Assembly (NCBI GenBank): GCA_026413805.1
Contig: JAOAKE010000007.1
Coordinates: forward strand, 1 to 28,903
Reading direction: 5' to 3'
Length of the DNA stretch: 28,903 nt
From: Microcaldota archaeon
Lineage (GTDB): Archaea > Micrarchaeota > Micrarchaeia > Anstonellales > Anstonellaceae
Of the stretch, positions 14,894 through 22,066 are shown one piece after another. The notes under the pieces are model-generated. The model did not search any database. It was not told the DNA's origin and saw only the letters and a program-made list of their open reading frames with translations. The number at the start of each line of letters is the position of its first letter. Within the stretch, counting starts at the first letter, position 1. Made by a program: the position numbers and the translations under genes.

Positions 14894-16408
14894 TCACTCT
14901 TCTCCGTGCCAGTCGGCGTTTTTAACTGCAAGCGAGAGTATCTCCTCTGGGTTCATATAATACTGCGAGACTATTGCGCCGACTTGGTTTATGCTTTTGT
15001 AGCCTTTCTTGACCATCCAAGAAAGTATCTTTGCTTTCTCTGCAACATCCTGCTCAATTTCTTTTTGTGTCAGGCCTGCATAAAGGGAAAGGGTGGCGGC
15101 GAGGGTGACCATGTTGCCGACTTCATTTATCTTGTCGGTTTTGATGTCCCAGCGATATAGTATGTTTATGTCTCCTTTCTTTTGCACTTCTGCAAACTCA
15201 AGCGTCCTGCGCACGTTTAGGCGCCTGTGCCGAAACTGGACCACAATCCCTGAAAGGGAGGACAGCGTGTCTCTGGGAAGGTCTATTGGGGGGGTGGTAA
15301 GCCTTGTTATTGTCTCTGCTGCGTTGTCTGCATGGAGGGTGGCATAGACTGAATGGCCGGTGTGCATCGCCTCAAACAAAATCTCTGCCTCACGCTGCTT
15401 GCGGACCTCTCCCATTATTATCCTGTCTGGCCTCATGCGGAGCGAATTTACCAAGAGGTCAAGCATGGTGACCTCGCCTTTTCCTTCTGCGTTTGGCTCA
15501 CGCGTAACAAGTGGTATCCACTGCAGGAACTTCGGAAGGGTGAGCTCGCGGGTGTCCTCAATTGAGATTATGCGCTGGTTGGCAGGTATGAGGCATGAAA
15601 TGGCGTTAAGAAATGAAGTTTTTCCCGAGCCTGTGCCGCCTGAGACGAGAAGCGAGAGCTCGTTTTGTATGCACAGCCAGATAAGCCCAGCCACTTGTGG
15701 CGAGATGCAGTTGAGCTCAATCAGGTATGGTATGGTCCATGGGTTCTTTGAGAATTTGCGGATGGTGAGGGTGTTCCCAAATGAAGAAACTGGGTAGAGG
15801 GTGGCATTCACCCTGTCGCCTGAGCTTAGGTGCGCATCCATCACAGGGGTGAGAACGTTTATCTGCTTTCCAATCCTCCGCCCTATCATTGCAGCAATGT
15901 CATAGACCGCCTCCTCGCTTTTCAATGTTATATTTGTCTTGCACCAGCCGTATTTTTTGTGGTAGATCCAAACAGGCTCAGTTGAGGAGTTTATTGCAAT
16001 TTCTTCCAAATGCTCGTCGTGGAGCAGGGGCTCAAGCTCGCCAAGCCCGAGTGAGTTTTGCAAAAGATAGGCGGTGAGAACCTTTTTGTCTGCCTCTGAC
16101 AAGGTAGGAAAGTGCTTGGAGAGGAGGTACAATGAGCGCTGCTCAAATTTCTTTTTTACCTCGTCGCGCTTTTTCGGGTCCATTATCTCAGTAATGTCCA
16201 GCTTCACGGTGGTGATAAGCTCGCCCCTCAAAGTATTTAGCACAAGGCGCGTCCCTTCAGAAAGCTCGCGCACGTTCACTTCATAAACCGGGACAAATTC
16301 CCCTTTTTTGGAAATTATCCTTGCAAGGACTTGTATCCCTTCATTGTCGAAGACATACGAGTCAATAAGCCCCTCTCTTTCAGAGGCATGCTTTTTTTGT
16401 TCTACCAT
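14894..16408 (-). CDS. Type II/IV secretion system ATPase (GspE/TadA/VirB11 family)
   Basis: The 504-aa cytoplasmic hexameric motor powers pilus assembly or secretion. Residues 1-200 form the N-terminal domains. The ATPase core has Walker A GGTGSGKTSFL (about 256-266), the Asp box SIEDTRELTLP, Walker B RPDRIIMGEVR (about 320-332) and the His box MHTGHSVYATLHADNA. Closest architectural relatives are archaeal type IV pilus/archaellum motors. The ATG at 16406-16408 has GGTGA 7 nt upstream. It is the first gene of the minus-strand locus and is divergent from the PfkB kinase across a shared TATA element. Confidence 0.95.
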   Translation of the reverse strand: MVEQKKHASEREGLIDSYVFDNEGIQVLARIISKKGEFVPVYEVNVRELSEGTRLVLNTLRGELITTVKLDITEIMDPKKRDEVKKKFEQRSLYLLSKHFPTLSEADKKVLTAYLLQNSLGLGELEPLLHDEHLEEIAINSSTEPVWIYHKKYGWCKTNITLKSEEAVYDIAAMIGRRIGKQINVLTPVMDAHLSSGDRVNATLYPVSSFGNTLTIRKFSKNPWTIPYLIELNCISPQVAGLIWLCIQNELSLLVSGGTGSGKTSFLNAISCLIPANQRIISIEDTRELTLPKFLQWIPLVTREPNAEGKGEVTMLDLLVNSLRMRPDRIIMGEVRKQREAEILFEAMHTGHSVYATLHADNAAETITRLTTPPIDLPRDTLSSLSGIVVQFRHRRLNVRRTLEFAEVQKKGDINILYRWDIKTDKINEVGNMVTLAATLSLYAGLTQKEIEQDVAEKAKILSWMVKKGYKSINQVGAIVSQYYMNPEEILSLAVKNADWHGEE

Positions 16409-16465
16409 AATCGCCTCACCCTTGCGCCACTTCGGGCCTTACCTTAACAAACTTCGGCGAGATTG

Positions 16466-16474
16466 TTTAAAAAG
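16466..16474. promoter_or_regulatory. Shared TATA element between the pilus ATPase and PfkB kinase genes
   Basis: TTTAAAAAG on the plus strand reads CTTTTTAAA on the minus strand, so one near-palindromic element can serve both directions. Expected starts are near 16441 on the minus strand (about 33 nt leader with SD) and near 16497 on the plus strand (about 26 nt leader). No other good TATA lies in this 114-bp gap. Confidence 0.45.
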
Positions 16475-16522
16475 AGTGCTGCCTGGCAAAAGGAATATTA
16501 TCCTGCCTGCCGAAAGCCTAGC

Positions 16523-17503
16523 ATGGACCTGTTTGCGCTTGGAACGCCAGTGATTGATTTTTTTGCCAAAGCGCAAGAAAAAAAGATAGATGAGCTTGGC
16601 TTGGCAAAGGGCGCCACCACCTATGTCTTGCCAAAGAGATTCACGAAGATAAAAAATGCCCTTGGGAAAAAAATTGCTTTTTCTTATCCCGGCGACAACG
16701 CAAGGAATGTCTGCGAAGGGTTTGCTGCCCTTGGCGGCTTTGCGGGGTATCAGGGGGCGGTAGGAAGCGACAGGGAAGGCGCGCTTTTTGAGGCAAACCT
16801 GCAAGAATGCGGGATTGCAAGCTTCCTTGAAGAAAAAAAGGGGAGGACAGGAAAAATAATTGTGCTTGTGACTCCTGATGCACAGCGGACCTTCTGCGCT
16901 GACCTGGGAGTTTCAGGCTCAGCTTCATTTTTTGAAAAATATGCGGTGGCAGAGTCGCGCATGTTTTTTGTAAGCTCAATAACGCTGTGCGTTGAAGGGA
17001 AAGTCTCTGCGCTTGCAAAAAGGTACTTGGATGCATTTAAGAAAATGGGGAGGAAAATTGCAATATCCCTTGAAAATCCACCTGCAGTCAAGAAAAATAA
17101 AAAAATGATTGCTGCAATTTGCAAAAAATACGCAGATGTGCTCTTCATGAATGAGGAGGAGGCAGGGGCGCTGCTTGGCACAGGGTTTGAAAGAAAGCTT
17201 CGCTCATTCAAGCCCTCTGTGCCTGTATACCTTAAAAGAGGAAAGCGAGGCTCAGCCTTGTTTTTCAGAGGGAAAGTGCACTATATAGCTGCGCCAAAAG
17301 GAAAGGCAATAGACACTACCGGGGCAGGAGATGCATATGCTGCGGGGGTGCTCTACGGGATTTCAAGAGGCTACTCTCCAGTTGGAAGCGGCAGGGTTGG
17401 CAGTGCCCTTGCTGGCGCAGTCATAAAGAGCCTTGGGCCCTCTGTCCCCCTCAAGCACACGAGGATAAGGATAAGGCACGCACGGCACAGGAGGCTTTCT
17501 TAA
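16523..17503 (+). CDS. PfkB-family kinase, adenosine kinase-like
   Basis: The 326-aa protein starts DLFALGTPVIDFFAK and has IDELGLAKGATTYVL, both typical of adenosine kinase-like PfkB proteins. It continues with the substrate motif PGDNARNVCEGFAALGG (about 56-72) and TPDAQRTFCADLGVS. The ATP/anion-hole motif is DTTGAGDAYAAGVLYG with catalytic Asp at about residue 270. It would phosphorylate a nucleoside or sugar; adenosine is the best guess. The ATG at 16523 is chosen because the fold starts there; upstream TTG codons would add 20 residues across the TATA region. It lacks a clear SD. It converges on the MTA/SAH deaminase with a 4-nt overlap. Confidence 0.88.
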   Translation: MDLFALGTPVIDFFAKAQEKKIDELGLAKGATTYVLPKRFTKIKNALGKKIAFSYPGDNARNVCEGFAALGGFAGYQGAVGSDREGALFEANLQECGIASFLEEKKGRTGKIIVLVTPDAQRTFCADLGVSGSASFFEKYAVAESRMFFVSSITLCVEGKVSALAKRYLDAFKKMGRKIAISLENPPAVKKNKKMIAAICKKYADVLFMNEEEAGALLGTGFERKLRSFKPSVPVYLKRGKRGSALFFRGKVHYIAAPKGKAIDTTGAGDAYAAGVLYGISRGYSPVGSGRVGSALAGAVIKSLGPSVPLKHTRIRIRHARHRRLS

Positions 17504-18789
17504 GAAAAAATTGAAGCGGCTGCATTTTGCGCACGTTCTATGACCTTCTCTTCGTCCAAGGTGAGGACTTTTCGGCTTTCCATCACTATTTTGCCGTCGA
17601 TTATGGCATCGCTTACATTTCCGCAATGAGCCGAATAAACAACGTTTGGGAGCAGGTTGCAAATGGGCTGCATATTCGGTGATTTCAAGTCAACTAAAAT
17701 TAAGTCTGCCAGGCGCCCTTCCTTCACCTCGCCTGCATTCAAGGAAAGGGCCTTTGCCCCGCCTAAAGTGGCTGCGGTGAAGGCATCTTCTGCCTTTACA
17801 GCTGCTGCATCCCAGCGGGAATTTTTCTGCAAAAGGGAAGCGAATTTCATGGTTTCAAACATGCTTAGGGAGTTGTTGGAGACAGCGCTGTCTGTCCCAA
17901 GTGAAACATTCATCCCTGCCTCCAGCATCTCAGGAAAGGGTGCTGCGCCTCCGCCTGCCAGCTTCATGTTTGAAACCGGGCAGAGCGCTGGAGAGGCGCC
18001 GTGCCTGGAAAGGGCGCGGACCTCTTCCTTGCTAAGCCACACGCAGTGCGCAGCGAGGGTTTTTCCAGAAAGTACTCCAAGCCACTCCAAATAATGTGCT
18101 GGCCTCTTTTTGTTTTCTTTTAGGCAGTCCAGCACCTCCTTGCGAGTCTCAGAGAGGTGGATGTGGAATATTGCTTGGCATTTCAAGGAAAGCCGGTGGG
18201 CCCTTTTGAGAAGCTCGGCTGAGCAGGTATAGATTGCATGCGGGGCGACTGAGCAGGTTATCCTTCCCCCTCCCTTGCCGTGCCATTTTTTTATGAAATC
18301 TTCTGCAATTTTCAGTTCCTCTTCCATCTTCTCCTCATTTGCGCTTTTGAGGCTGCCTTTCTTGTTTCCCCCGTCAATCATGCTATAGCCCAAAACTGCG
18401 CGGATTCCTGCCCCTTCAACTGCCCTGGCCATTGCGTCCATGTGAAAATACATGTCTGAAAAACAGGTGGTGCCTCCCTTTATCATTTCAAGGCAGGCAA
18501 GCTGTGTCCCAGCATAGACGCTTTCTTCGCTAAGCCTTTTTTCCAGCTTCCAAACCGAAGCAAGCCAGCTTTCAAGCTCCATGTCCTCTGCAGAGCCGCG
18601 CAGGATAGACATGGCAGCATGAGTATGGGAATTTATCAGGCCAGGAAGAAGCAGCTTGCCTTGTGCGTTGAGCCTTTCCTCGGCAGGAGCGGAAATTGAA
18701 GGGGCTATTTTTGAGATTTTGTTCCCCTCTATTAAGACATCTGCTTTTTTTCCAGGGAGGAGGGTTGCGCCCCTAATCAAAAGCGACAT
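17500..18789 (-). CDS. Amidohydrolase: 5'-methylthioadenosine/S-adenosylhomocysteine/adenosine deaminase family
   Basis: The 429-aa TIM-barrel amidohydrolase has the complete metal and catalytic set: NSHTHAAM (His55, His57), SVAPHAIYTC (His184), FHIHLSET (His209, His211, Glu214), AAHCVWL (His248) and LGTDSAVSNNSLSMF (Asp300). The C-terminal strands (GRLADLILVDL) complete the small beta domain. The family deaminates MTA, SAH or adenosine to the inosine forms, which fits archaea that recycle SAH by deamination. It has an ATG at 18787-18789 with no SD and a TATA box 25 nt upstream, so it looks leaderless. The closely convergent adenosine-kinase-like gene supports a shared role in adenosine turnover. 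Confidence 0.92.
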   Translation of the reverse strand: MSLLIRGATLLPGKKADVLIEGNKISKIAPSISAPAEERLNAQGKLLLPGLINSHTHAAMSILRGSAEDMELESWLASVWKLEKRLSEESVYAGTQLACLEMIKGGTTCFSDMYFHMDAMARAVEGAGIRAVLGYSMIDGGNKKGSLKSANEEKMEEELKIAEDFIKKWHGKGGGRITCSVAPHAIYTCSAELLKRAHRLSLKCQAIFHIHLSETRKEVLDCLKENKKRPAHYLEWLGVLSGKTLAAHCVWLSKEEVRALSRHGASPALCPVSNMKLAGGGAAPFPEMLEAGMNVSLGTDSAVSNNSLSMFETMKFASLLQKNSRWDAAAVKAEDAFTAATLGGAKALSLNAGEVKEGRLADLILVDLKSPNMQPICNLLPNVVYSAHCGNVSDAIIDGKIVMESRKVLTLDEEKVIERAQNAAASIFS

Positions 18790-18795
18790 GAGATG

Positions 18796-18804
18796 CTTTT
18801 AATC
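18796..18804 (+). promoter_or_regulatory. TATA element of the OB-fold/permease operon
   Basis: Plus-strand CTTTTAATC is centred about 27 nt before the ATG at 18827, the spacing expected for transcription starting at the start codon. No SD precedes that ATG, so the transcript is probably leaderless. Confidence 0.5.
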
Positions 18805-18809
18805 TTCCG

Positions 18810-18818
18810 ATTTTTAAT
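18810..18818 (-). promoter_or_regulatory. TATA element of the MTA/SAH deaminase gene
   Basis: Minus-strand ATTAAAAAT is centred about 25 nt before the ATG at 18789, fitting a leaderless transcript. The two opposing elements sit within a 37-bp gap between start codons, each placed beyond the other gene's own element. Confidence 0.5.
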
Positions 18819-18826
18819 CTATGTGC

Positions 18827-19168
18827 ATGGAGATTGATGAAAAGGCCCTTGTGGCTGTCTGCATTGCCTTTGCGCTTTTTGGCATGGCCTTGCTTTTGCT
18901 TTTTTCAGAGTCTCCAAAAAGGGTGAGCATCTCGCAGGCGCTTGTGCTGGAGGAGAACTCCTATGTAATGGTAAGCGGCAGTGTTCACAACATAAGCCGC
19001 TCGGACTGGAAATTTTATCTTTGCGAGGAGGCCTGCATCCGAGTAAGGGCAGGCGACATCCCTTCATCCCGGCTTCTTTTTGAGGGGAGCCGTGCGGTGG
19101 TGGTTGGAAGGATAGCTGAATACCAAAAAAACAAGTATGTTGAAGCGTCAAAGATAAGCCTTCAATAA
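18827..19168 (+). CDS. Membrane-anchored OB-fold protein
   Basis: The protein is 113 aa (115 if the ATG at 18821 is used). One hydrophobic helix (about residues 8-27) is followed by a small domain with the strand pattern of a tRNA_anti-type OB fold: VMVSGSVHNIS, KFYLCEEACIRVRAG, RAVVVGRIAEYQ and KYVEASKISLQ. Nucleic-acid-type OB folds bind single strands or oligosaccharide-like ligands; no function is assigned. Lys-Arg follows the helix, so by the positive-inside rule the OB fold may be cytoplasmic. ATG 18827 fits the TATA spacing better. The gene ends 8 nt before the TctA-like permease and is surely co-transcribed with it. Confidence 0.75.
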   Translation: MEIDEKALVAVCIAFALFGMALLLLFSESPKRVSISQALVLEENSYVMVSGSVHNISRSDWKFYLCEEACIRVRAGDIPSSRLLFEGSRAVVVGRIAEYQKNKYVEASKISLQ

Positions 19169-19176
19169 GGGTTGCC

Positions 19177-20343
19177 ATGCAGACTGCAATTGCTGTTTTT
19201 GTCGGGATGCTATTGGGCATCTTTTCTGGCCTGGTCCCAGGCATCCATTCCAACACAGTTGCCTCAGTCATTGCCAATTTCCCAATTCCCCCCGATGCGC
19301 TGGTTATGATAGTGGCAGCTGCCATTGGGGCGCACCTTGTCTTTCAGTTCCTGCCCTCTATTTTTCTTTCAATTCCTGACGACACGGTGGTTGCCTCTGT
19401 CCTTCCAGGGCACCGCATGGCGCTTGAAGGCAGGGGAAAAGAGGCTGTGCTTATTTGCGCTTTTGCGGTGTTGGCTTCAGTGGGGCTGTCGCTTGTGCTT
19501 TTGCCCCTCGCCATTTTTTTGCTTCCTGCAATTTATTCCCTGATAGAACCTCATATGGCAGCTGTGCTTGCCCTTGCCTCACTCTTTCTTATCTTGTCTG
19601 AAAAGGAAGGGCGCAAGGTAGCAGTGGCGGCATTTGTATTCCTGCTTGCAGGCGCACTCGGGCTAATCAGCATGCGCGCCCCGATAAATGATGTCCTCTT
19701 CCCCGCATTTTCAGGGCTTTTTGCGGCAAGCGGCATCCTTCTTTCATTTGCTGCGCATCGGAGCATCCCAAAGCAAAAGGAAATGAAAGCAGGGCTGGAC
19801 TTTTTGCCCTATGTCCTGCTGGGAGTGGCTTTTGGGATGCTTTCGGACTTGCTCCCAGGGATTGCGGCGCCTGCGCAAATTGCAGTGTTTGCATCTGCCC
19901 TGCTTTCAACCCAAGAGCCACGCAAATTTTTGGCGCTTGTTGCTTCAATCGCAGCTTCGCATTTGGTCTTTGCCTTTGGCGCCCTTGTTTCAATTGGAAA
20001 GGCAAGAGAAGGCGCAATCGCAATAGCAAACGAGATAAGCCCGATAACAGCGCCTCAGCTGCCTCAGATGATGGGTGCCCTTTTGCTCTCTGTGTCGGTC
20101 TCAGCCTTTGCCCTGCTAAAGCTTTCAAGGCACATTGAGAGGCTGCATCTTGAAAACCTAAAGAAAGTAAACCTGCTTGTCCTTGCCTACCTTTTGTGCG
20201 CTGTGGCTTTAATTTCAGGGGCTGGCGGCTTGCTGGTCTTTTCCACTTCAACTGCAATAGGGATGCTGCCTCCCTTGCTGGGGATAAGAAGGACCCATGT
20301 GATGGGGCTGATCATTGTGCCCTCTATTATTCTTTACTCTTAA
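19177..20343 (+). CDS. TctA-like (DUF112-type) multi-pass membrane protein
   Basis: The 388-aa very hydrophobic protein has about 10 or 11 membrane segments and two related halves. Each half has a signature loop: SGLVPGIHSNTVAS near residue 20 and SDLLPGIAAPAQIAV near residue 222. This matches the TctA/DUF112 family, the large permease of tripartite tricarboxylate transporters. No TctB or periplasmic TctC partner lies here, so archaeal members may work differently; the substrate is unknown. A GGGTTGCC sequence precedes the ATG without a strong SD, so coupling to the OB-fold gene is likely. The end overlaps the convergent gene by 17 nt. Confidence 0.8.
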   Translation: MQTAIAVFVGMLLGIFSGLVPGIHSNTVASVIANFPIPPDALVMIVAAAIGAHLVFQFLPSIFLSIPDDTVVASVLPGHRMALEGRGKEAVLICAFAVLASVGLSLVLLPLAIFLLPAIYSLIEPHMAAVLALASLFLILSEKEGRKVAVAAFVFLLAGALGLISMRAPINDVLFPAFSGLFAASGILLSFAAHRSIPKQKEMKAGLDFLPYVLLGVAFGMLSDLLPGIAAPAQIAVFASALLSTQEPRKFLALVASIAASHLVFAFGALVSIGKAREGAIAIANEISPITAPQLPQMMGALLLSVSVSAFALLKLSRHIERLHLENLKKVNLLVLAYLLCAVALISGAGGLLVFSTSTAIGMLPPLLGIRRTHVMGLIIVPSIILYS

Positions 20344-21106
20344 CTGGCTTTTTGGGCACCGATACCATGGTATTTAGTATTTGTGAAAGCGAATTTGCTT
20401 GCAGCAAATCGTATGGATTGGGAAGTGGGTCTTGGCTAGTGGTGAGGGCATAGGCCAAGCCAAGGGCATTTTCCAATTTCTTTTCCTGCCTGTAATCGTC
20501 TATCCAATCCCCTGTGCTTGCAGGCTTGCCCGAGACCAGGCTCTCTCGGAGGGAAAGGAGAACCTCGATTGCTTCTGCAAACAGTTTGCGCGCAGCTCTC
20601 TGTGAAGCAGTGTCAGCCTCTTTGGATGGCGCTATGTCGCCCCTTTTTGTAGCGGCTATTTTGCCAGTGTCATAGCCCAAAACATCCAAGGCTTTTTCTA
20701 TTTTTGACCTTGCATCAGATGCGAGCTGAGCCTCGGTTGTTCTTTTGAGGAGGTCAGAGGCTGCAAAAGCCTCTTGGTAGTCCCCCTTTTCAACTGCCCT
20801 TGCAATCTTTTGGATGTAGGCTTTCTGCTGATCGTTCCACTGTGCTGCGCCCAGCAGTTTTTTCATTGCATTCTGAAGGGGGAAGTCCAGCTCAAAGCCA
20901 TATTTTTCTTTTGCCTCAAGAAGGTTGGCCAACTCCACTGCCACCTTGTTTTTAGCCATGTTCTCTTCGCTTTTCCCTGCCCTCTTTCCGACGATAAGGA
21001 GGTTCAGCGCATCGCTGAACCTTCGCTGGCGTTCTTTTTTTTCAATGCCCCTCCGCTGCAGGAAGGTCTCGTCCAAATCTTGCCTTTGCAGCTGGAATAA
21101 AAACAC
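20327..21106 (-). CDS. Hypothetical helical protein
   Basis: A 259-aa soluble protein that I do not recognise. It is predicted to be almost entirely helical, with charged amphipathic stretches such as VELANLLEAKEKYGFEL, YIQKIARAVEKGDYQEAF and KLFAEAIEVLLSLRESL, which recall helical repeat proteins. There is no signal peptide, no membrane segment and few cysteines. The GTG start at 21104-21106 has GGTGA 7 nt upstream. A TATA-like AAATAAATT lies about 30 nt upstream of it, so it may have its own promoter or follow eS8 (72 nt away). Its 3' end overlaps the convergent permease gene. Confidence 0.75.
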   Translation of the reverse strand: MFLFQLQRQDLDETFLQRRGIEKKERQRRFSDALNLLIVGKRAGKSEENMAKNKVAVELANLLEAKEKYGFELDFPLQNAMKKLLGAAQWNDQQKAYIQKIARAVEKGDYQEAFAASDLLKRTTEAQLASDARSKIEKALDVLGYDTGKIAATKRGDIAPSKEADTASQRAARKLFAEAIEVLLSLRESLVSGKPASTGDWIDDYRQEKKLENALGLAYALTTSQDPLPNPYDLLQANSLSQILNTMVSVPKKPVKSKE

Positions 21107-21178
21107 TATAAAATCACCTGAATCCTTCTGAAAAAAAGGTAATTTATTTGTTTTGATGAAAGACTTGCGCGCAGGCGC

Positions 21179-21559
21179 CTATAGGAGCCTGCCATTCACC
21201 ACGCCATCCTGTCCAACCCGGTTAGTCACCTTGACCTTTCCGATTTCTGTGTCAATAATGGCTCCTTTGGTTATTATATTCTGGCGGGCGTGGTGGCGGT
21301 TGTCAGGGGTCTCAAGGACGTTCCTTATTGCAACCCGCTTTGTGCCTTCCTTTGTAAGAACATTGACAAACCGGGCTGCCTTTAGCTTCACCTTTGCCGT
21401 CTTTCCGCGAGCCATTTTAAGCACGCGCACGTCTTCTTTGCCGACCTTTGTGGCTGTGAATGGCCCCCCGGCATAGCAAAGCTTCTTGTCGCTGCGCCTT
21501 CCCCTCTTGCCGCCTGTCCCTTTAGTAGTTGAGCCAGATGGCCCGTGATAATTTTCCAT
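21179..21559 (-). CDS. rps8e: Ribosomal protein eS8 (S8e)
   Basis: A 126-aa small-subunit ribosomal protein. It starts MENYHGPSGSTTKGTGGKRG, as archaeal eS8 proteins do (the family has W/Y..RS.RK.TGG..), then GPFTATKVGKEDVRV and VLETPDNRHHARQNIITKGA. It ends with GKVKVTNRVGQDGVVNGRLL, the strongest family signature. The ATG at 21557-21559 is clear, with GGAGGT 7 nt upstream; the longer frame to a TTG at 21604 would run through the SD. It is divergent from cgi121 across a shared TATA element. Confidence 0.96.
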   Translation of the reverse strand: MENYHGPSGSTTKGTGGKRGRRSDKKLCYAGGPFTATKVGKEDVRVLKMARGKTAKVKLKAARFVNVLTKEGTKRVAIRNVLETPDNRHHARQNIITKGAIIDTEIGKVKVTNRVGQDGVVNGRLL

Positions 21560-21607
21560 CTGCGATACCTCCTTGAAAAGAATGCAGCAAGCTTTTCCTA
21601 GCACTAA

Positions 21608-21616
21608 TTTTTAAAT
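21608..21616. promoter_or_regulatory. Shared TATA element between eS8 and Cgi121 genes
   Basis: TTTTTAAAT reads ATTTAAAAA on the minus strand. It lies 26 nt before the Cgi121 ATG at 21638, which fits a leaderless transcript. It would also start eS8 transcription near 21586, leaving a 27-nt leader with the GGAGGT site. Confidence 0.5.
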
Positions 21617-21637
21617 GTTCCACCCTTTGAGGAGTGC

Positions 21638-22066
21638 ATGTTGGTTTTGCGCTGCTCTTCCTCTGTTAAAAGGGTGGAGGAGCTTTGCAGGCTTGCAGGG
21701 AAAGAGGCTTTAATTTTAAGCCCAGATGCGCCAAAGACAAAGATGGAGCTAGAGGCGGCTTTTTACCTTGCAAGCCAGGCGTTCAAGCACAAAAAAAACA
21801 TAAGCAGCTCGCCTTCAAAGGAGGCACTGCTTTTCCTTGCGTGCGAGACAAACTTCTCATCAGCAGTTAGGAAAGTTGGCGCAAAAAGCCCTTCTGACTT
21901 TTTGCTGGTTGCAAAAAAAAGCCTGCCTGTTGGAAAGCTAAAGAAGAAGATGCGCCTCCTTTCTGCAAAAAAAGTTGGGCTGCCTGCCGAAGGCAAAAAA
22001 ATTGCAAAATACACTGAGGGCGAGCTGGCTGTTGAAAAAATGGCAACTGCCAGGATAAGGGGGTAG
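21638..22066 (+). CDS. KEOPS complex subunit Cgi121-like
   Basis: A 142-aa protein. The central part, ALLFLACETNFSSAVRKVGA followed by DFLLVAKK, matches the conserved Cgi121 pattern (FLAGTRQI..AI..VG...). The N-terminal VLRCSSSVKRVEELC and the region with HKKNISSSPSKEALL fit its helical layout. In archaea Cgi121 binds the tRNA 3' end and recruits it to Bud32-Kae1-Pcc1 for t6A synthesis. Pcc1 is encoded in the exosome operon at 4128-4400. The ATG at 21638 sits 26 nt after a TATA box, with GGAG only 3 nt upstream, so leaderless initiation is likely. It is diverged, so the call is good rather than certain. Confidence 0.75.
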   Translation: MLVLRCSSSVKRVEELCRLAGKEALILSPDAPKTKMELEAAFYLASQAFKHKKNISSSPSKEALLFLACETNFSSAVRKVGAKSPSDFLLVAKKSLPVGKLKKKMRLLSAKKVGLPAEGKKIAKYTEGELAVEKMATARIRG

